Source: Edaphochlamys debaryana
Lineage: Eukaryota; Chlorophyta; Chlorophyceae; Chlamydomonadales
Direction of reading: 5' to 3'
Assembly: GCA_016858145.1 (NCBI GenBank)
Contig: JAEHOE010000092.1
Span: forward strand, 434,001 to 498,000
Length of the DNA: 64,000 nucleotides
Shown: one piece after another, positions 10,810-22,994 of the stretch
Layout of the letters: every line of letters begins with the position of its first letter
How positions within the stretch are numbered: position 1 is the first letter of the stretch
Notes under the pieces: model-generated
Database searches by the model: none
What the model was told of the DNA's origin: nothing
Seen by the model: the letters and a program-made list of their open reading frames with translations, nothing else
Program-made: the position numbers and the translations under genes

Positions 10810-11255
10810 ATGTACGAATTCGCTGTTCAGGCGCTGGAGCAGCTGCGCGCCGTGTGGGACACCTACGTCGCATCGCCCACGACCGGCGCCCGCGACGAGG
10901 CGCTCGCGCAGCAGCAAATGGAGAACCTCATGGCGTTCGCGGCCTTTGCCGACGCAATGGGCGACAATGAGGACTCGCCGGGCGTGCTGCCCAACTGCGT
11001 CATGGGGCACACCTATGTGGGTGCCGGCAATGTCCATTGGCGCCGCTGCGTCCCACTGGCCTTCTAGCTTTGCTGACCCGCTTCGCTGCCGCACTCCAGG
11101 AGCATATCGCAATGGCAGTCCCGACGGGCGCAGCCCTGGTCGCGACGGGCGCCCTCCAGGCGGCGCGGCGCGTGATTGCGGAGTCGGCCCGCCGAGTGGA
11201 GGCCTGCCCCCGCCCGTCGGACTACCCCTCGGCCTCGGCCATCGCAACGGCATGA
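10810..11255 (+). CDS. Unrecognised 132-residue protein
   Basis: Two exons, 10810-11020 and 11068-11255, join in phase (carry of one base) and give 132 residues. The first exon is mildly acidic and helical (VQALEQLRAVWDTYVA, then QQQMENLMAFAAFADAMGDN). The second is Ala-rich (ALLTRFAAALQEHIAMAV, then GALQAARRVIAESARRVE), ending at TGA 11253-11255. The intron is only 47 nt, short even for an alga. No signal peptide or membrane segment is convincing and I recognise no family. The phase-1 end of exon 1 could instead splice to the acceptor at 11408, joining this start to the MYND gene; see the finding on this locus. Confidence 0.5.
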
Positions 11256-12493
11256 GGGGGTTACACGCCACGTCAGCGGTGACAAAGCCCAGGGCTCGAG
11301 TAGGACACGTGCCCCGCAGGAGTTCTCCCCATCCCCTCCGGCTCCCATCCTTGCTCCTATGTAAGCCCAGACCCGTGCTGCATGCTGCCCTGGCGCCCCA
11401 CGCAGTCCTCGGTGGTTACAATGAGGGACCCCAGAGGCGTGCACGGCAGCTGAACGCCGTGGCTTGGCAGTCAACCTCACGCAGCTTCGCCTGGGGCGGT
11501 CTGATTGTCGTGCTGGCCGGTGGTGCGGCCGTACAGCTCATCATGTACGGCAGCGGATCGCACCCCGATTTCGGCCTTGACGTCCGCACGGTGGCGGGCG
11601 GCAGGCCTACCACCCTCCGCGCCGTTCGAGACTCGCTCCTCGCAGACCTCTTCGACCCCGCCCTCGCCCAGGCACGGCTGCTGGGGGGAACGGGCAGGGG
11701 AAACATGCTTGTGAGGCTTGTGGGGGCTTGTGGGGGAAGGCACGGTAAGCAGAAGCAAGCGGCCAGACCTGTGGCTCTAGTCCGAGTGCGTTCTTTACTC
11801 ACGAACTTCTGCACTGCTTGCCCCGCCCTCTTCCCCAGGCCGTCGGTGCCGCCGTCGCCGCCACCCACGCCGCCGTCGGTGCCGCCATGCAAGCGGCCGG
11901 GGTGGCGGGCGCGGCGGCGGCGGCGGCCGGGTTCAGGGGCGCCAGGGTACCGCGGCTGCCGGCGGACACAGCCTACAACAGCCCGACATACCTAGGTGCG
12001 TGCATGTATGCTCGCGCGGGGCACCTTCGTAGAGGGGCCTGACGAGCGGACCTCAGCGCGCTCTCCCGCCCCGGGTGCATGGCAGTGGCACCATGGTACA
12101 GAGGCCGGTGGGGCAGCCCATCAGCCTGTGCACCTCCTCCTCGCCTCCCCGCCCCAACCCGGCTCCTCACCGCAGCCCCGCGGGTGTCGGTGCTCAATGC
12201 TGTGGGGCCAGGTTGTGTGAGCCTGACGGGGCATAGCCGGCCACAAGACGAGCATGCCCAAGGACTTCCCCATTCAACCCAGCTCCTCCCCTGCTCCATC
12301 CCCGCTCCTCTCCCGCTCCTCCCCCGCCAGGCCTGCTGGCCAAGGCCTCCCGCTACCTGCACTCCCTGGCCTGGAGCACCTACTTCTACCTCCACCCCGA
12401 GGCCCGGCAACTGGCGCCGGAGCGGCCGCTGCCGGGCTTCGGCATCGGCGCCGCCGCCATGGCCGCCGTGGCCCGACTGGCGGCGGCGCTGGA

Positions 12494-12529
<36 letters not shown>

Positions 12530-15500
12530 AGGTGGCAGCGGCGGCGGAGGTGGAGGCGGAGGGCCGCTGGACCGGGTGTGCGCTGCGCTGCTGGATGTGC
12601 CACCGAGGGCGGCGCCGACCAACGCCACGCACGCGCTGTTCCAGGACCTGCAGGTGGGGGCATACGGCTTAAGACAGTAGTTTGAGGCCTGGGGGTGGCA
12701 TGCGACGCAACCCCACATTATGATTGCCCTCACCCCGCTCTGCACTCGGTAGGCCCATGCCCATGCCTACACTCACCGGTGCATTGCGCTGTCCTTCATA
12801 CACGTACCGTACCGGCAGGTACGACTTCGCTATGCCGCACCAGCCTCCCAACTCCCCACCTTTCCCCCACACCCTTGCCCCCCCCCCTCAGGTCCAGGAC
12901 AAGGAGCTGACCCTGGGCATGACTAACGCCGCCATCGCCGCCTCCGCCTGCTGCCGCGTGCTAGCAGAGATGAAGCCCGCGGTGGTGCCGGGCGTGGGCT
13001 ACGTGGCACGCCACGCGCAGCACGAGCTCAGCACGCGCGTGCTGCGCGCGGTCCTCGCGCCGCACGTGCTGCGCTTCGTGACCTGCCTGGCCACGAGCTT
13101 CTGCCTCGACCACGAGGCCGGGACGGGGACCGGATCTGGATCCAGGTCCTCGTGCGGCTGGCCGCTGCTGGATTCCATGCGCATGCACCGCGTGCTGGCG
13201 GAGGGGCGCGTGGTGCGGACCTTCGGCGACGGCGGGCGGCCGTACAGCCGCGACGCCGCAGGCGAAGCACGCGAGCGGCAGGAGGTGGCGGCACAGGTCC
13301 TCATACAGCCCCTGCTTTTCTCCTGGGCGCAGGCGGAGCAGCGCGCATTTTGGGCCCTGTTTCGACCGGGCGGCGCCGACGCGCCGGCTGTTCCGGCGTC
13401 GCCCCTGATCAAGGGCGCGCACCTGCTCATCGCCGCCAACACGCTGGTGCCGCTGGCGGCGCAGCGGCTGACGGCGCCGCCGGCGCGCGGTACAGGGTCC
13501 CGGCGGCGGCGGTCCAGCGGCAGCAGCGGCGGTGGCGGGGCTGAGGCAGGGGCCGGCGGCGGCGAGGCAGGGGCTTCGGCGGAGGCGGTGCTGGAGCCGC
13601 GGCTTGTGGCGCTAGAGGCTCTGGCCTGGGGCCTGGCGGCGGGCGCAGATGGCGCCGATATGGGTCGGCAACTGGCGGCGGCGGCGGGCGCGGCGCCACT
13701 GGCGTTCGGGGCTCGGGATCGCGGCGCCAAGTACATGGGCACAGCCATGGATTACTTGGTCAGCACCCGGGCGCAATGGTACGGCATTGAGTCAGCGGCG
13801 GCGGCGGCTGGAGCCGGCGGCGGCGGCGCTGCCGCGGCGCGGTGGCGGCAGGATGCGGCGGGGCGGCTGGCGGCGGCGGGCTGGTTCCGGTCGCTGGACA
13901 CGTGCCTCCGGCGCTGCCTCGGCCTCGCACGGCGGCGGCGGCGACCCCATGGCCATGCTCCTAGGCGCCGTCACCGGCGAGCAGCCCACCAAAGACGAGC
14001 CAGCATACCGCGTCCTCACACTCCTGTCGGAGCTGTCGCGGCCAGACGAGGCCCTGCGAGCTGCTGCCGCAGCGGCCGGCGGCAGCGGCAGCGGATCTGG
14101 GTCGGGACGCGCCGGCGGCTCCGCCGCCGCCGGATGACGTGGCGCGTGACGTCGGCGGACTGTTCCTGAGCGCCGCCAAGGTGACGCGGCGGGCTGCGCG
14201 GCAGCTGGAGACGGCGCTGGAGGCGGCGGAGGCGGCGGAGGCGGCGGAGGGGGGGCAGGCGGTGGCGGCGGCACGGATGACAAAGGCGACGGAGGAGGAG
14301 GCGGGGGCGGCGGGGGCGCTGGCGGACGCTCTGCTCGACACGCTGCCGCCGCTGGTCGTGTCCCTGCTGCAGTGCCTGCAGCCTGGATCCGGATCTGAGT
14401 CTGGATCTGGATCTGGATCCGGCGCGGCCAGCTGTCGCGAAGGCCGAGATCCCGCCCTGGTCGGGCTCTCGCCGGCTGCGGCGGCGGAGCTGCGCGGCGT
14501 GGCGGCAGCGCTGTCGCGGGACCTCTGCCGCCTCGCCGCCGTGCGCCTGGACTCGACGGAGGCGGCGGCGCCGACCCCAGCGGAGGCTGCGCCGCCGCCG
14601 CGGGGCGCTGGCGCACCCGCGGCGCCTGGTGAGCATGGCCGCCAGCGGCCGCCGGCGGGGCCCCGGCGGAGGGCCGCTGGCGGAAAGGCCCCGCGGCCAG
14701 CCGGCCGCCGGCTGCGCGCCTTCTGTATGCCGGTACCGGCTGTGTACCGAGAGGGGGCAGTGGCGGCGGTCAGCTTGGTGTGGCGCCCCACGCCGTACAC
14801 ACACACGGGCGCGGTCTGCTGCGACCTGCTGGCGGGCCCGCTGGCGGCGGCGGTGCCGGCGGCGCCAGACGCGCTGGCGGCGGCGGCCGGAGGCCGGCTG
14901 CTGGCGGCGACGCTGGAGCGCCTGTCGGAGAGTGTCGGCGGAGGCAGCAGCAGCAGCAGCGCTGGCGGCGGAGGCGGAGGCAGGAGGCCGTCCGGGGACA
15001 AGGCCGCCTCTGCCGCTGCCACTGCAGTGGCGGCGGCGGCGGAGGACGTCCGCTGGGTGGCCCGCTCGCTGCTGCGCCTCGCCGCCGCCGAGGTGTCCAG
15101 CACCCAGGCGGCCGTATGGCTGGAGCCGGACGGATACCTGACGGAGGCGGTGGTAGCAGCGGCGGCGGCGCTCGAACCGACCGCCGCCGCCGGAGGTGGC
15201 GGAGCCGCGCCGGAGGCGGCGGCGCTACGTGGCCTGCTGGCGGCGGCGCCAGGTGGGTCGGCGCAGCTCCGCTCCCGTGCCGTCGAGCTGCTGGACCACT
15301 GCCGCCAGCACTCGAGCGCTGCCACCGCCGCCGCTGGCACCGGAAGCGGCGGTGGCGGTGGGGCGCAGGCAGGCGTAGACTACGGGGCGACGGCAGCCCA
15401 GCTCGGGGGGTTGGACCTGGGCCCGCTGGCGCTGCCGAAGGAGTGCAACAACCCGGTTTGCGACAACTTCAACGGCGCGACGGAGGCCGCTCTCAAGCTG

Positions 15501-15602
15501 TCGATGTGCGGCGGCTGCAAGGCGGTGCGGTACTGCTGTCGCGAGTGCCAGGCGGCGCACTGGCGGGCAGGACACAAGGAGGGCTGCAGGCGGCGGGGTT
15601 GA
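11252..15602 (+). CDS. Large Ala/Gly-rich protein with N-terminal membrane segment and C-terminal MYND zinc finger
   Basis: Exons (11252 or 11409)-11710, 11839-11995, 12331-12653 and 12892-15602 join in phase. A hydrophobic segment ([20 protein letters not shown]) lies in the first exon. Read from the ATG at 11252, it is preceded by about 50 residues rich in Arg/Ser/Ala/Pro with no acidic residue, like an organelle presequence. The body is Ala/Gly-rich with repeated poly-Gly and Gly-Ser runs and helical blocks (for example [20 protein letters not shown]). The last about 50 residues (15444-15590) form a MYND finger: CNNPVC, CGGC, CCREC, HWRAGH and a final C, a protein-interaction zinc module. 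The last exon changes frame twice (about 13930 and 14060-14115), each time by +1, and its 2711 nt are two over a multiple of three. These look like indels rather than introns. Function unknown; the 5' start is uncertain. Confidence 0.55.
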
Positions 15603-16341
15603 GGGCGGCGGCGCGGGTGTTGGCCCCGCAAGGGGGGTGGGAGGACAAGAGGGCGCCGCGGCGCTGATCTGAAAGGAGCGTGGGGGGGGGAGTAACAGGT
15701 CGGGGCGCGGGGGCCTGCGTGGGCGGAAGCGTGGGCGGAAGCGTGTGACGTGCCTTGGGCACGCCAGTGGTCGTTTCGGGTGGAAGGAGGATTGAGGGCT
15801 GATAAACGCGCGTGTTGAGGTAAAGGGTTGACATGGTTGCAACCACGAAGATGCCTTGCCTCAGACCATCCACACTGGATGCCCCGCAGCCAGTGACCGG
15901 CAGCTTGTGCCGGCGTCGTGCAAGCGTTCTCCATCCCAACCTCACCGTCAAATCGCTGTCGAAAGTCACTGAAGCGCCGCTCTGCGGCCCCGGGGCGTGT
16001 CCCTTGTGTGTCGTCTCGGGATGCTTGCCGAGACGCCGAAGCATGTCGGGGTCGGGACTGGTGTCGCTACTCCAGATTCAACGCAGTTTTCATGAAGGCG
16101 TCGTATCGGACTGTCTCCTGACGTTGGGCAGGTGAGACAAATCGCAAGCAGGGCCGGAGCCCGATGCAAAGGCCCTAGATCTGCTTTTCACAGAGACCCT
16201 GAATTGCCCCGAGTTGGACTCCGAACGATTTACCTGCTACAGACATAGCCACCACCACACCCGCTTGCCCAGGATCCGCGTTTAGCGCATTGCTTTGCGA
16301 TTGTTGCTCAGCCCTGCCACAGTAGCCCCACAAGACTCGCC
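15603..16341. other. Intergenic, 3' UTR and promoter
   Basis: No gene seen between the MYND gene and the TPR gene; no clear TATA or TGTAA was placed. Confidence 0.45.
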
Positions 16342-19300
16342 ATGCAGCTTACGGAGCTCCGCTCTCAGGCCGCGGCCTCGCGTCAAGCGGGTGCTGTGCG
16401 GAGCGTGGCCCGGCGACCAGTTCTGTGCCAGGCCGGCGCCGAGCAGCAGTCGCGCAGGCAGCTCATCGGTGGCCTGGTTGGCCTGGGTCTAGCTCTCTCT
16501 GGCTCCTCCGCCAAGGCCGACCCCTTCCTGTCGTCCACTGGCGCTCGGTAAGTGCAAGGCATGCGCTCTCGCGATGCCCAGACAACCTGGCCGTTGGTTG
16601 CGCCATGCACCTGCACACGTTTCTTATAGCAGCGACAGACGATGCGTACAAGGTTCGACCCAGACCCAGATCCGCCGGGACCGGCCCCTTCAGTCACTCC
16701 TGTCGCGTGTGCGTTGCACCTCCCCGGCACGCGCCCCCGCCCCGCGTACAGCCTACGTCCCTCTGCTGCGCTACCCCCCTGTGTGGACCCTAGCTTTCGT
16801 CCTTGCCCAGACGCCCGCAAACCGCTTCCCCTGTACGCATTCGCACCGCTCCTCTCCTCTCCTTCCTCACCAGCGCGCCCCTTGACCCCATCCTCCAAAC
16901 TCCCATCTCCCCAACCTCTCCTTCCCCTGCAGCGGCGTCCTGCGTGACGAGGAGGAGAAGCTGTACCGCCTGCGTGTGGAGAAGGAGTCGGAGGCGCGCC
17001 AGCAGCTGCAGGCGGAGCGCCAGGCCTTCGAGGAGGAGGCCAAGCGCTCGCAGGTGCGTGCGAGCCTGCATGGGCCGAGACGGGGGTATGAGGGGGACCA
17101 TGTGACGTGCAGCGAGGGGGGAATAGGTGTGTGTAGAGAGCACAAGAGCCGTGGGACGCGAGCCGTGGGCATAGGCCTTCGCCTTTGGGTAGCCGCAGCG
17201 CGGCGCGGGGTGCCTGGAGATGAGGTGGGGGGTGGGGGGCAAGGCACGGGGCGCTCTGCGTCATGGTTGGGGCGAGGGAGGGGCTTATATAGGTGCCCTC
17301 ACGTTGGCTCGAGGGTCGAGCAAAGGCGCACTGCGTTCTCCCCTTCCCGGCGTCACACAGCAGCGGTACACGGCCCTAGGGCCGCGGTGGGGATTGACAG
17401 CGCATGCCAGCACGGATCTGGGGAGTAACGGGGCTGTACTGGAGGGTAGCAACGGGGCGGCCAAGAGGCTGCTGATAACCATGAGGCTGGGTCAGTAGCT
17501 AACTGTACAGCAAAGGATATGCGCCATACCCCGGAACCAACTCAATGAGACGCCTGCATGTGGGTCGGATCGGCAACCGCTGGGAGGGCTGGTATCTCAG
17601 CTCTCAACTCGACTCGCACATTCCCCTTCTCCTCCGCCTGCCGGAACCTGGGCCCCCGCCGCCCCCGCTGGACGCCCGTGTCTCCACCTCTCCACCTCCT
17701 CCCTGTGTCCTCCCTGGGCTGCAATCCAGGCCGTAAGCCCCAAATCGTGAATCCTGCATCTAGCCCAGCCCTGCCTGGCTCAATCCAGTCCGGACCTGTC
17801 CGGACCCGCCCAGTCCGGTCGCAACGCCTTGTGTGTGCCCCTCACCCACCCTAGCCACGCATCATGCGGCCTGCTCTCCATCCCCTCCACGCATCCCGCC
17901 CCACTCCCTCCGTCTTTCTCCTCTCGCCCCTCTCACCCCCTCCCCTTGCCCCTGTCCCTCCCCTTCCCCCTCCCTCGCTCCTCCCCCCAATCTGCTCCCC
18001 CCATCCACTCCAGGACGGCAAGCTGTGCGCCACGCCCTTCGGTGTGGATGTGGTGGGCATCACGGAGGCCATAGCGCTGGTGGGGGCGCTGGTGGGGGGC
18101 GTCACGGCGCGCCGCCGGAAGGAGGAGGTGAGGAGGGAGGTGGGGTGTAGGAGGGGTGCGGGAGGAGGAGGTGCTGGGGGTGGGGGAGGAGGGAAGGGAA
18201 AGGGTGCGGGGGGTTGGGTGGGAAAGGGTGGGAAGGGAGGCGGAGGGAAAGTGCTGGGGATCGAGGGGCTGGATGGGCACTTCGATGTAGGGCCCTGAAA
18301 GCCGGGAGGCCCTGGGAAGGGGAGGGCTGCGGAGGAAGGGCTGGGGGGGCCCTGCGTGGTGGGGAGACGGGCCTGGCTGGGAACGGGCGCGGTTCCCCGC
18401 TGGCTTCCGGTTCCCTAGGGCAGGCCGCAGGGCAGGAGATACTAGGTACGCGAACCCCTCCTCCACCCCTTTCCCCTCCTCCACCCCAAGGTTGAGCGCC
18501 TGAACGAGCAGCTCCGCGCCATCAACCTGTCGCTGAGGCAGCAGGCCCGCGCAGGCACCGTGTACGCCCCGGGTGAGCCCAGGCCACGGGTCTGAGGGGG
18601 AGGGGGCGCGGTCTGCAGGGGCGACCGTCCGAGGCTAGGGCTGTGGGCTGGGTGAGAACCGTGTGCGTCCCGGGTGAGCACGACCAGAGGGGGATGGGCC
18701 GGCCGAGCTGTCGGGGTGGTGTTGGAGGGGGTGTATGGGCTGGGCGGGGGGGGGGCATGAGATGGGATGGTTTGGGGGCGCGTGGGTGGCTGTGGTAGGG
18801 AGAGGGGGATGCGTTGCAGATCAGGGAACGAGTAAGACCGGGTAGGCGCCGGCTGGGACTCCTGACGGCCGGGTGTGTGGGGTGCTTGGGGGAGCTGAGG
18901 TCAGGAGAGCAATGTTGCAGCCCTTGGGAGGGGGCGGGGCGCTTGGCGGGGAGGAGGGGCGGGGGGATCAGGGCTAGGGCGGAGGGCAGGTCAACCCAGA
19001 TGGGCGACGTCGGGGACCGGGGCATTCCGGTCTGTTATGCGCCAGGGGGCCCGTGCCGCCAGCGTTTCGCGACCCATGGCACCGGCTGCCACGTGGAGAT
19101 GTGCTTGAAGTTCGAAGGCGGCGATGTGGGTCGGACGGGGATCCCGGCCACCTTGAAATGATCGCCCTCCCCGCCCTTCCCCTCTCCGCCCAACCCCGCA
19201 GGCCTGAGCTACGCCCCCACCACCGCCCCGCTGCCCCCCGCGCCCCGCGGCGGCGTGGCGGCGGTGCCCCCCGTCATCCCCACCCGCGACTCGAACGGCG

Positions 19301-21446
19301 CCGGCCCCGCCGCCGCGCCCGCCGTCGCCGCCGCCGCCGCGGTGGTGGTCGCCCCCCCGCCCAAGCCCACGCCGGCGCCCGCCGCCCCCGCCGCAGCGCC
19401 GCAGGTTTGTGAGGGGGCGGGGCGCTTCGCGGAATGGGTTCACTGTCAGCGGCAGGCAGGCGCCCATACGGCCACGACGAGAGGAGTACGCCTTTCATCT
19501 TCCTTCAGTCCTTATCCATCCCCCTTTGCAAACTCCCCACGATTCCATGGAGGAGGACGAGCTCCTCTCCCCCTTCCCTCCCGCTCAGCATCAAACACCC
19601 CTTCCCTCCCCCCTCCCTCAGTACTAAATGAACTTATCCTCATTCCGTTACCGTAACTATATCCTCCCCCCTCCTCCCCCAGTCCAACTCCCTCAACACG
19701 CTCTTCTCCATGGAGGAGGACGAGCTCAGCGGAGACCAGATCCAGTGCAAGGAGGCCCTGCGCGCGGGTGTGGGGGGAGTTGGAGGGGCGTGGGAAGGAG
19801 GCTCAGGAGGCGGGGGGGAGGGAAGGGAGAGGGTTTTGGAGGGGGGAGGAGGAGAGGCGGCACACGCGAGCTAGGGCTCAAGGCCTGGGGGGGTCCGGGC
19901 GGGTGCCGCGTGACTAGGCGGGGCTTTCCGTCTGCCCCGGACTCAGCGTTCCGCCTGATGTTCCAGCCAGATTGTTCCCCGACTAGGCCACTTGAGGGGC
20001 TGGAGGGGCGCCGTAGGTGGAGGAGGCGGGGATTCTGTGCAGCCCCGACTGTCTAGTCCCTTTCACGGCACCCTCCCTCCTCTCCCTGCCCTGCTGCCCC
20101 CCCCCCTCCCCCCCCCCCCCCCCAGGCAAGCGGCTGCTCAAGGAGAAGAACGGCGCCGCCGCCATGGTGCGGTTCGAGAAGGCGCTCATGCTGTCCAAGG
20201 CGCTGGCGGACAAGGTGGGCGCATTGGTGGGTGTTTGGTGGCTGTTGTTCTGGGATGGGAGGGGCGGGGTGGGGCGGGGTAGGGCGGGCAAGGAAGATCA
20301 GGGTGCTGGCGGACAAGGAGGGGGCAAGGGCGGGTGGGTGTTCGAGAGGGGCGCCTAGGGGAACCGTGGCGGTGAGGGCCGGGTCCGGCCCTGGGAAAGA
20401 CAGGAGGCGTACGTCGGCGCAGAAGCCAGGAGGCGGGGGTATGTGGGAGATGGACCATGAAGGCAGTTTGTGGCGGGAGAGGCGGCGGAGAGAGGCAAGG
20501 CAGCCCCCTCGCCAAGGCCCTTCTGTCCGCCCACACCGTCCTCACCTTGTCTCACCCCTTCTCCCTTCCCCCCTCCCCCCTGCTCCTCCTCTCCCCCCCC
20601 TGCCCCCCCAGGTCCAGGAGCGCCGTGCTCAGCGTGGCCTGGCCGCCTCGTGCCGCCTCACGCACCAGTACCGCCAGGTGGGGGGGGGGGTGTGAGGGAG
20701 GGGTGAGGCGTGAGGGAGAGGAGTGGGAGGGGGGGATCACGAGCTGGGGGTCGTGGGAGATGGAAGGGGCCGTCAAGCCCGTACACATGAGCAAGCGGCG
20801 CCTCAGAAGAGGCGGCGCCAGGCTCGGAGCGTCGGAGGGCTGCAGAGCCTGTATCCTTGCGGGAGTCACGGTGCAGCTGCGGAGAGGGACTGACGCACCC
20901 TTCCCTCACATATTAAACTGCTCACGCCTCCCCTCCCCTCACCTCTCCGCCCAGGCCATCAAGCACCTCGCTGCACCCACGCACACACACCCCCCCTGTC
21001 CACCCACCCACCCCATCCATGCTCCCCCCTTGGCCCTTCTCCAAACCCAGGCCATCAAGCACCTGGAGCGGGTGCTGGAGATCAGCCGCGAGATCAAGGA
21101 GTTCACCGGTGGGACACGGGGCCAGGGCGTCGGGGTTGGGGGTTGGGGATAAGAGGGTCGGGCTGGAGCGGGGTACGGGCAGGGGCAGGAAGTCCAGCGG
21201 TCGGGGTTTGGTTCAGTCATAGCACGTGGGGACACGTGCGCGCTGGGTGCCGTCACCCTACGTCGTCTGGTCCGGGACCCTGCAAGGTCAACCGTACTTG
21301 CCGTATTGCCTGCCGCCCGCTCGCCAGGCGACGCCGACGCGTACGGCACCATGGCCGACTGCTACACGGACATGGGCGAGTTCGAGAAGGCGGCGCTGTA
21401 CTACGACAAGTACATTGCGCAGATGAACCGCGAGGGGCCCATCTAA
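16342..21446 (+). CDS. Plastid-targeted TPR protein with twin-arginine signal and a membrane segment
   Basis: Ten exons join in phase: 16342-16547, 16933-17053, 18014-18127, 18491-18572, 19202-19404, 19683-19767, 20126-20214, 20612-20677, 21051-21108, 21328-21446, giving 380 residues. The N-terminus is a chloroplast transit-like stretch (Ala/Ser/Arg/Gln, no acidic residue after Glu5 until Glu34) followed by SRRQLIGGLVGLGLALSGSS and AKA, the layout of a Tat-dependent thylakoid-lumen signal. Next come a charged coiled coil (EEEKLYRLRVEKESEARQQL), a second hydrophobic segment (VDVVGITEAIALVGALVGGV) with a basic flank, a Pro/Ala linker, and a C-terminal helical repeat region whose last unit (AYGTMADCYTDMGEFEKAAL) is a canonical TPR. 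A thylakoid-associated assembly or scaffold role is plausible but inferred. Introns are long and low-complexity; intron 4 shares sequence with repeats at 28.1 and 29.0 kb. Confidence 0.75.
18972..19225 (+). repeat. Intron 4/exon 5 segment also present, degenerate, at 28.1 and 29.0 kb
   Basis: Shared landmarks in the same order: GGAGGGCAGGT, TCAACCCAGATGGGCGAC, GTGCCGCCAGCGTTT, TGCCACGTGGA, GGGGATCCCGGCCACCT, CTCTCCGCCC and CTGAGCTACGCC. The last one lies inside exon 5, so coding sequence is included. Confidence 0.8.
20095..20124. repeat. Poly-C tract before an acceptor site
   Basis: Nearly pure C run (two T interruptions) forming the pyrimidine tract of the exon at 20126. Confidence 0.85.
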
Positions 21447-22994
21447 GCACCCAACACTGAGCACCTAACGCTAAGCAGCAGCTGCGCGGGGACAAGCAAC
21501 CCGGTACGGTACTGTGCGGAAGGGTCTGACTTATGTGCGGTCCCCAAGCGCTTCTTATGATGGTTCACTGGCATCCCGCAGTCTCCGAAGTGGGCATTGC
21601 CAGGGGTGGGGCTCGGAGCGGTAGAGGCCGTAGGCGAGGGGGGGCGTGAGCCACGGGCTGCGCCGGCCCCAACGAGGGGCAACCTGAGCGGCTCCGTGTT
21701 CAGCAGGACTCGTAAGGGGAGGTGTGTTTGTGAGCGGCGGAAGCTGTGCACGAGAGCTTCATACGGCGGGCAGGGGGGCGGGAGAGGGACTGGGCGCTTG
21801 TATGGACTGTCAGGGCCCGGCTGGCGCCTTTTCGGCATCCGCCGGCGGCCTGGCTTGCGCCTTGCCGGCGGCTAGTGGGGGGGGGGGGGGGGGGGGGGCT
21901 GGCTCGAACCAACGTGTGTGTCGTGCGGTAATTTAAGCATGGGCCCGGGCGGGCCGGCGGCAAGGTGGTAGGCTTTGGTTCATTTCTTGTACGGCGTAAA
22001 TCCACGGAGGGTGGTCGTGCGCCGCCGTAAGCGGCGGGCGTGGCTGGCGTGTCGGGGTCCCACCCATCCCTACCGATGGCCCACTGGTATCCGTTAAGCA
22101 GTGCTGCTGCTGCTGCTGCTGGTGTGCACTGGTCGGTTTGACGACACCCATGGTGGGGCTGCCTAGATTGGTTGCCGCAGCGCTAATAAGCGAAGCTTGG
22201 AGAGCACAGCACGTGTTTGGGGATGCATTGAAGAGAGGAAGGGGGCCGTTGCCAGGAGAGCGACTGACATACGTAGGCAAGGCTGCGCATATGCGAGCAC
22301 ATGTGCAAGGTTTATGAAGCCGTGCAACTTGCTCCTGTTACGCCACAGTACCTACTGGAGACCGGAGCTGAGGACCGGAGCCCTGCTTGAGACCACGGCG
22401 AAAGGCTCCCGTTTTACCCGTTCGCATGAGGCGTTATGTGGGGCCCCCGGTCCGCATGTGGCACAACAGGCCGGAGAGCGGACTTTTCCTTGCGCGTCTT
22501 ATGCCGAGCTGTGGGGTCTGTCTCTCACCTGCTTTGCACTTGCAATTAAAAGGCTCGTTGCGAGCCAGCAACGGGCTGAACAGTTTGTTCCCGAGGTTGC
22601 CGCACTAAGCGCAGGTCGAGAGCATCAATAAGAGCGCCTTGTGCGCCAATTAGGGCAGCAGGCATCAAGGAGGCGGTGCCACGCACGACGCGGCGGTGCC
22701 GCCGCGACCCTGTTTCCAGAAAGCGACTGAAGCCTCACGTAGGACCCGTTGTGCCCAGTTTTGGTGCCCACATGCTTTGCGAATTGATAAGTGAAGAGCG
22801 ATAAGCACCGGCGGTCGGCGGTGAGCTGGGGTGGGCTGCTTTACACCAGAGCCCTTCGGCTGCCCGTGGCGCGATGGGCCAGCAGCGACCGGCCCCGATG
22901 GAGCGGAGGAATGCGCACTTAAGCCCTTGTTCATCTTGTAGTCAGCCGTGACGCATAGGAAGAACCGCGAGCCACGACTCATTGCCCTGCCACG
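21447..22994. other. Intergenic region, 1.5 kb
   Basis: No gene seen. Includes a G homopolymer (about 21877-21898) and a short (GCT)n run near 22103-22120. Open frames here lack splice signals and compositional support. Confidence 0.5.

Noticed and set aside
12490..12570. GGC/GGA microsatellite as a regulatory repeat
   Set aside because: It lies within an in-phase exon and encodes a poly-Gly/Ser linker typical of these genes.
12724..14169. Single 481-residue ORF as the true MYND-gene product
   Set aside because: Its start is intronic pyrimidine-rich DNA and its end (Arg-rich after 13930) is out of frame with the evidently coding sequence.
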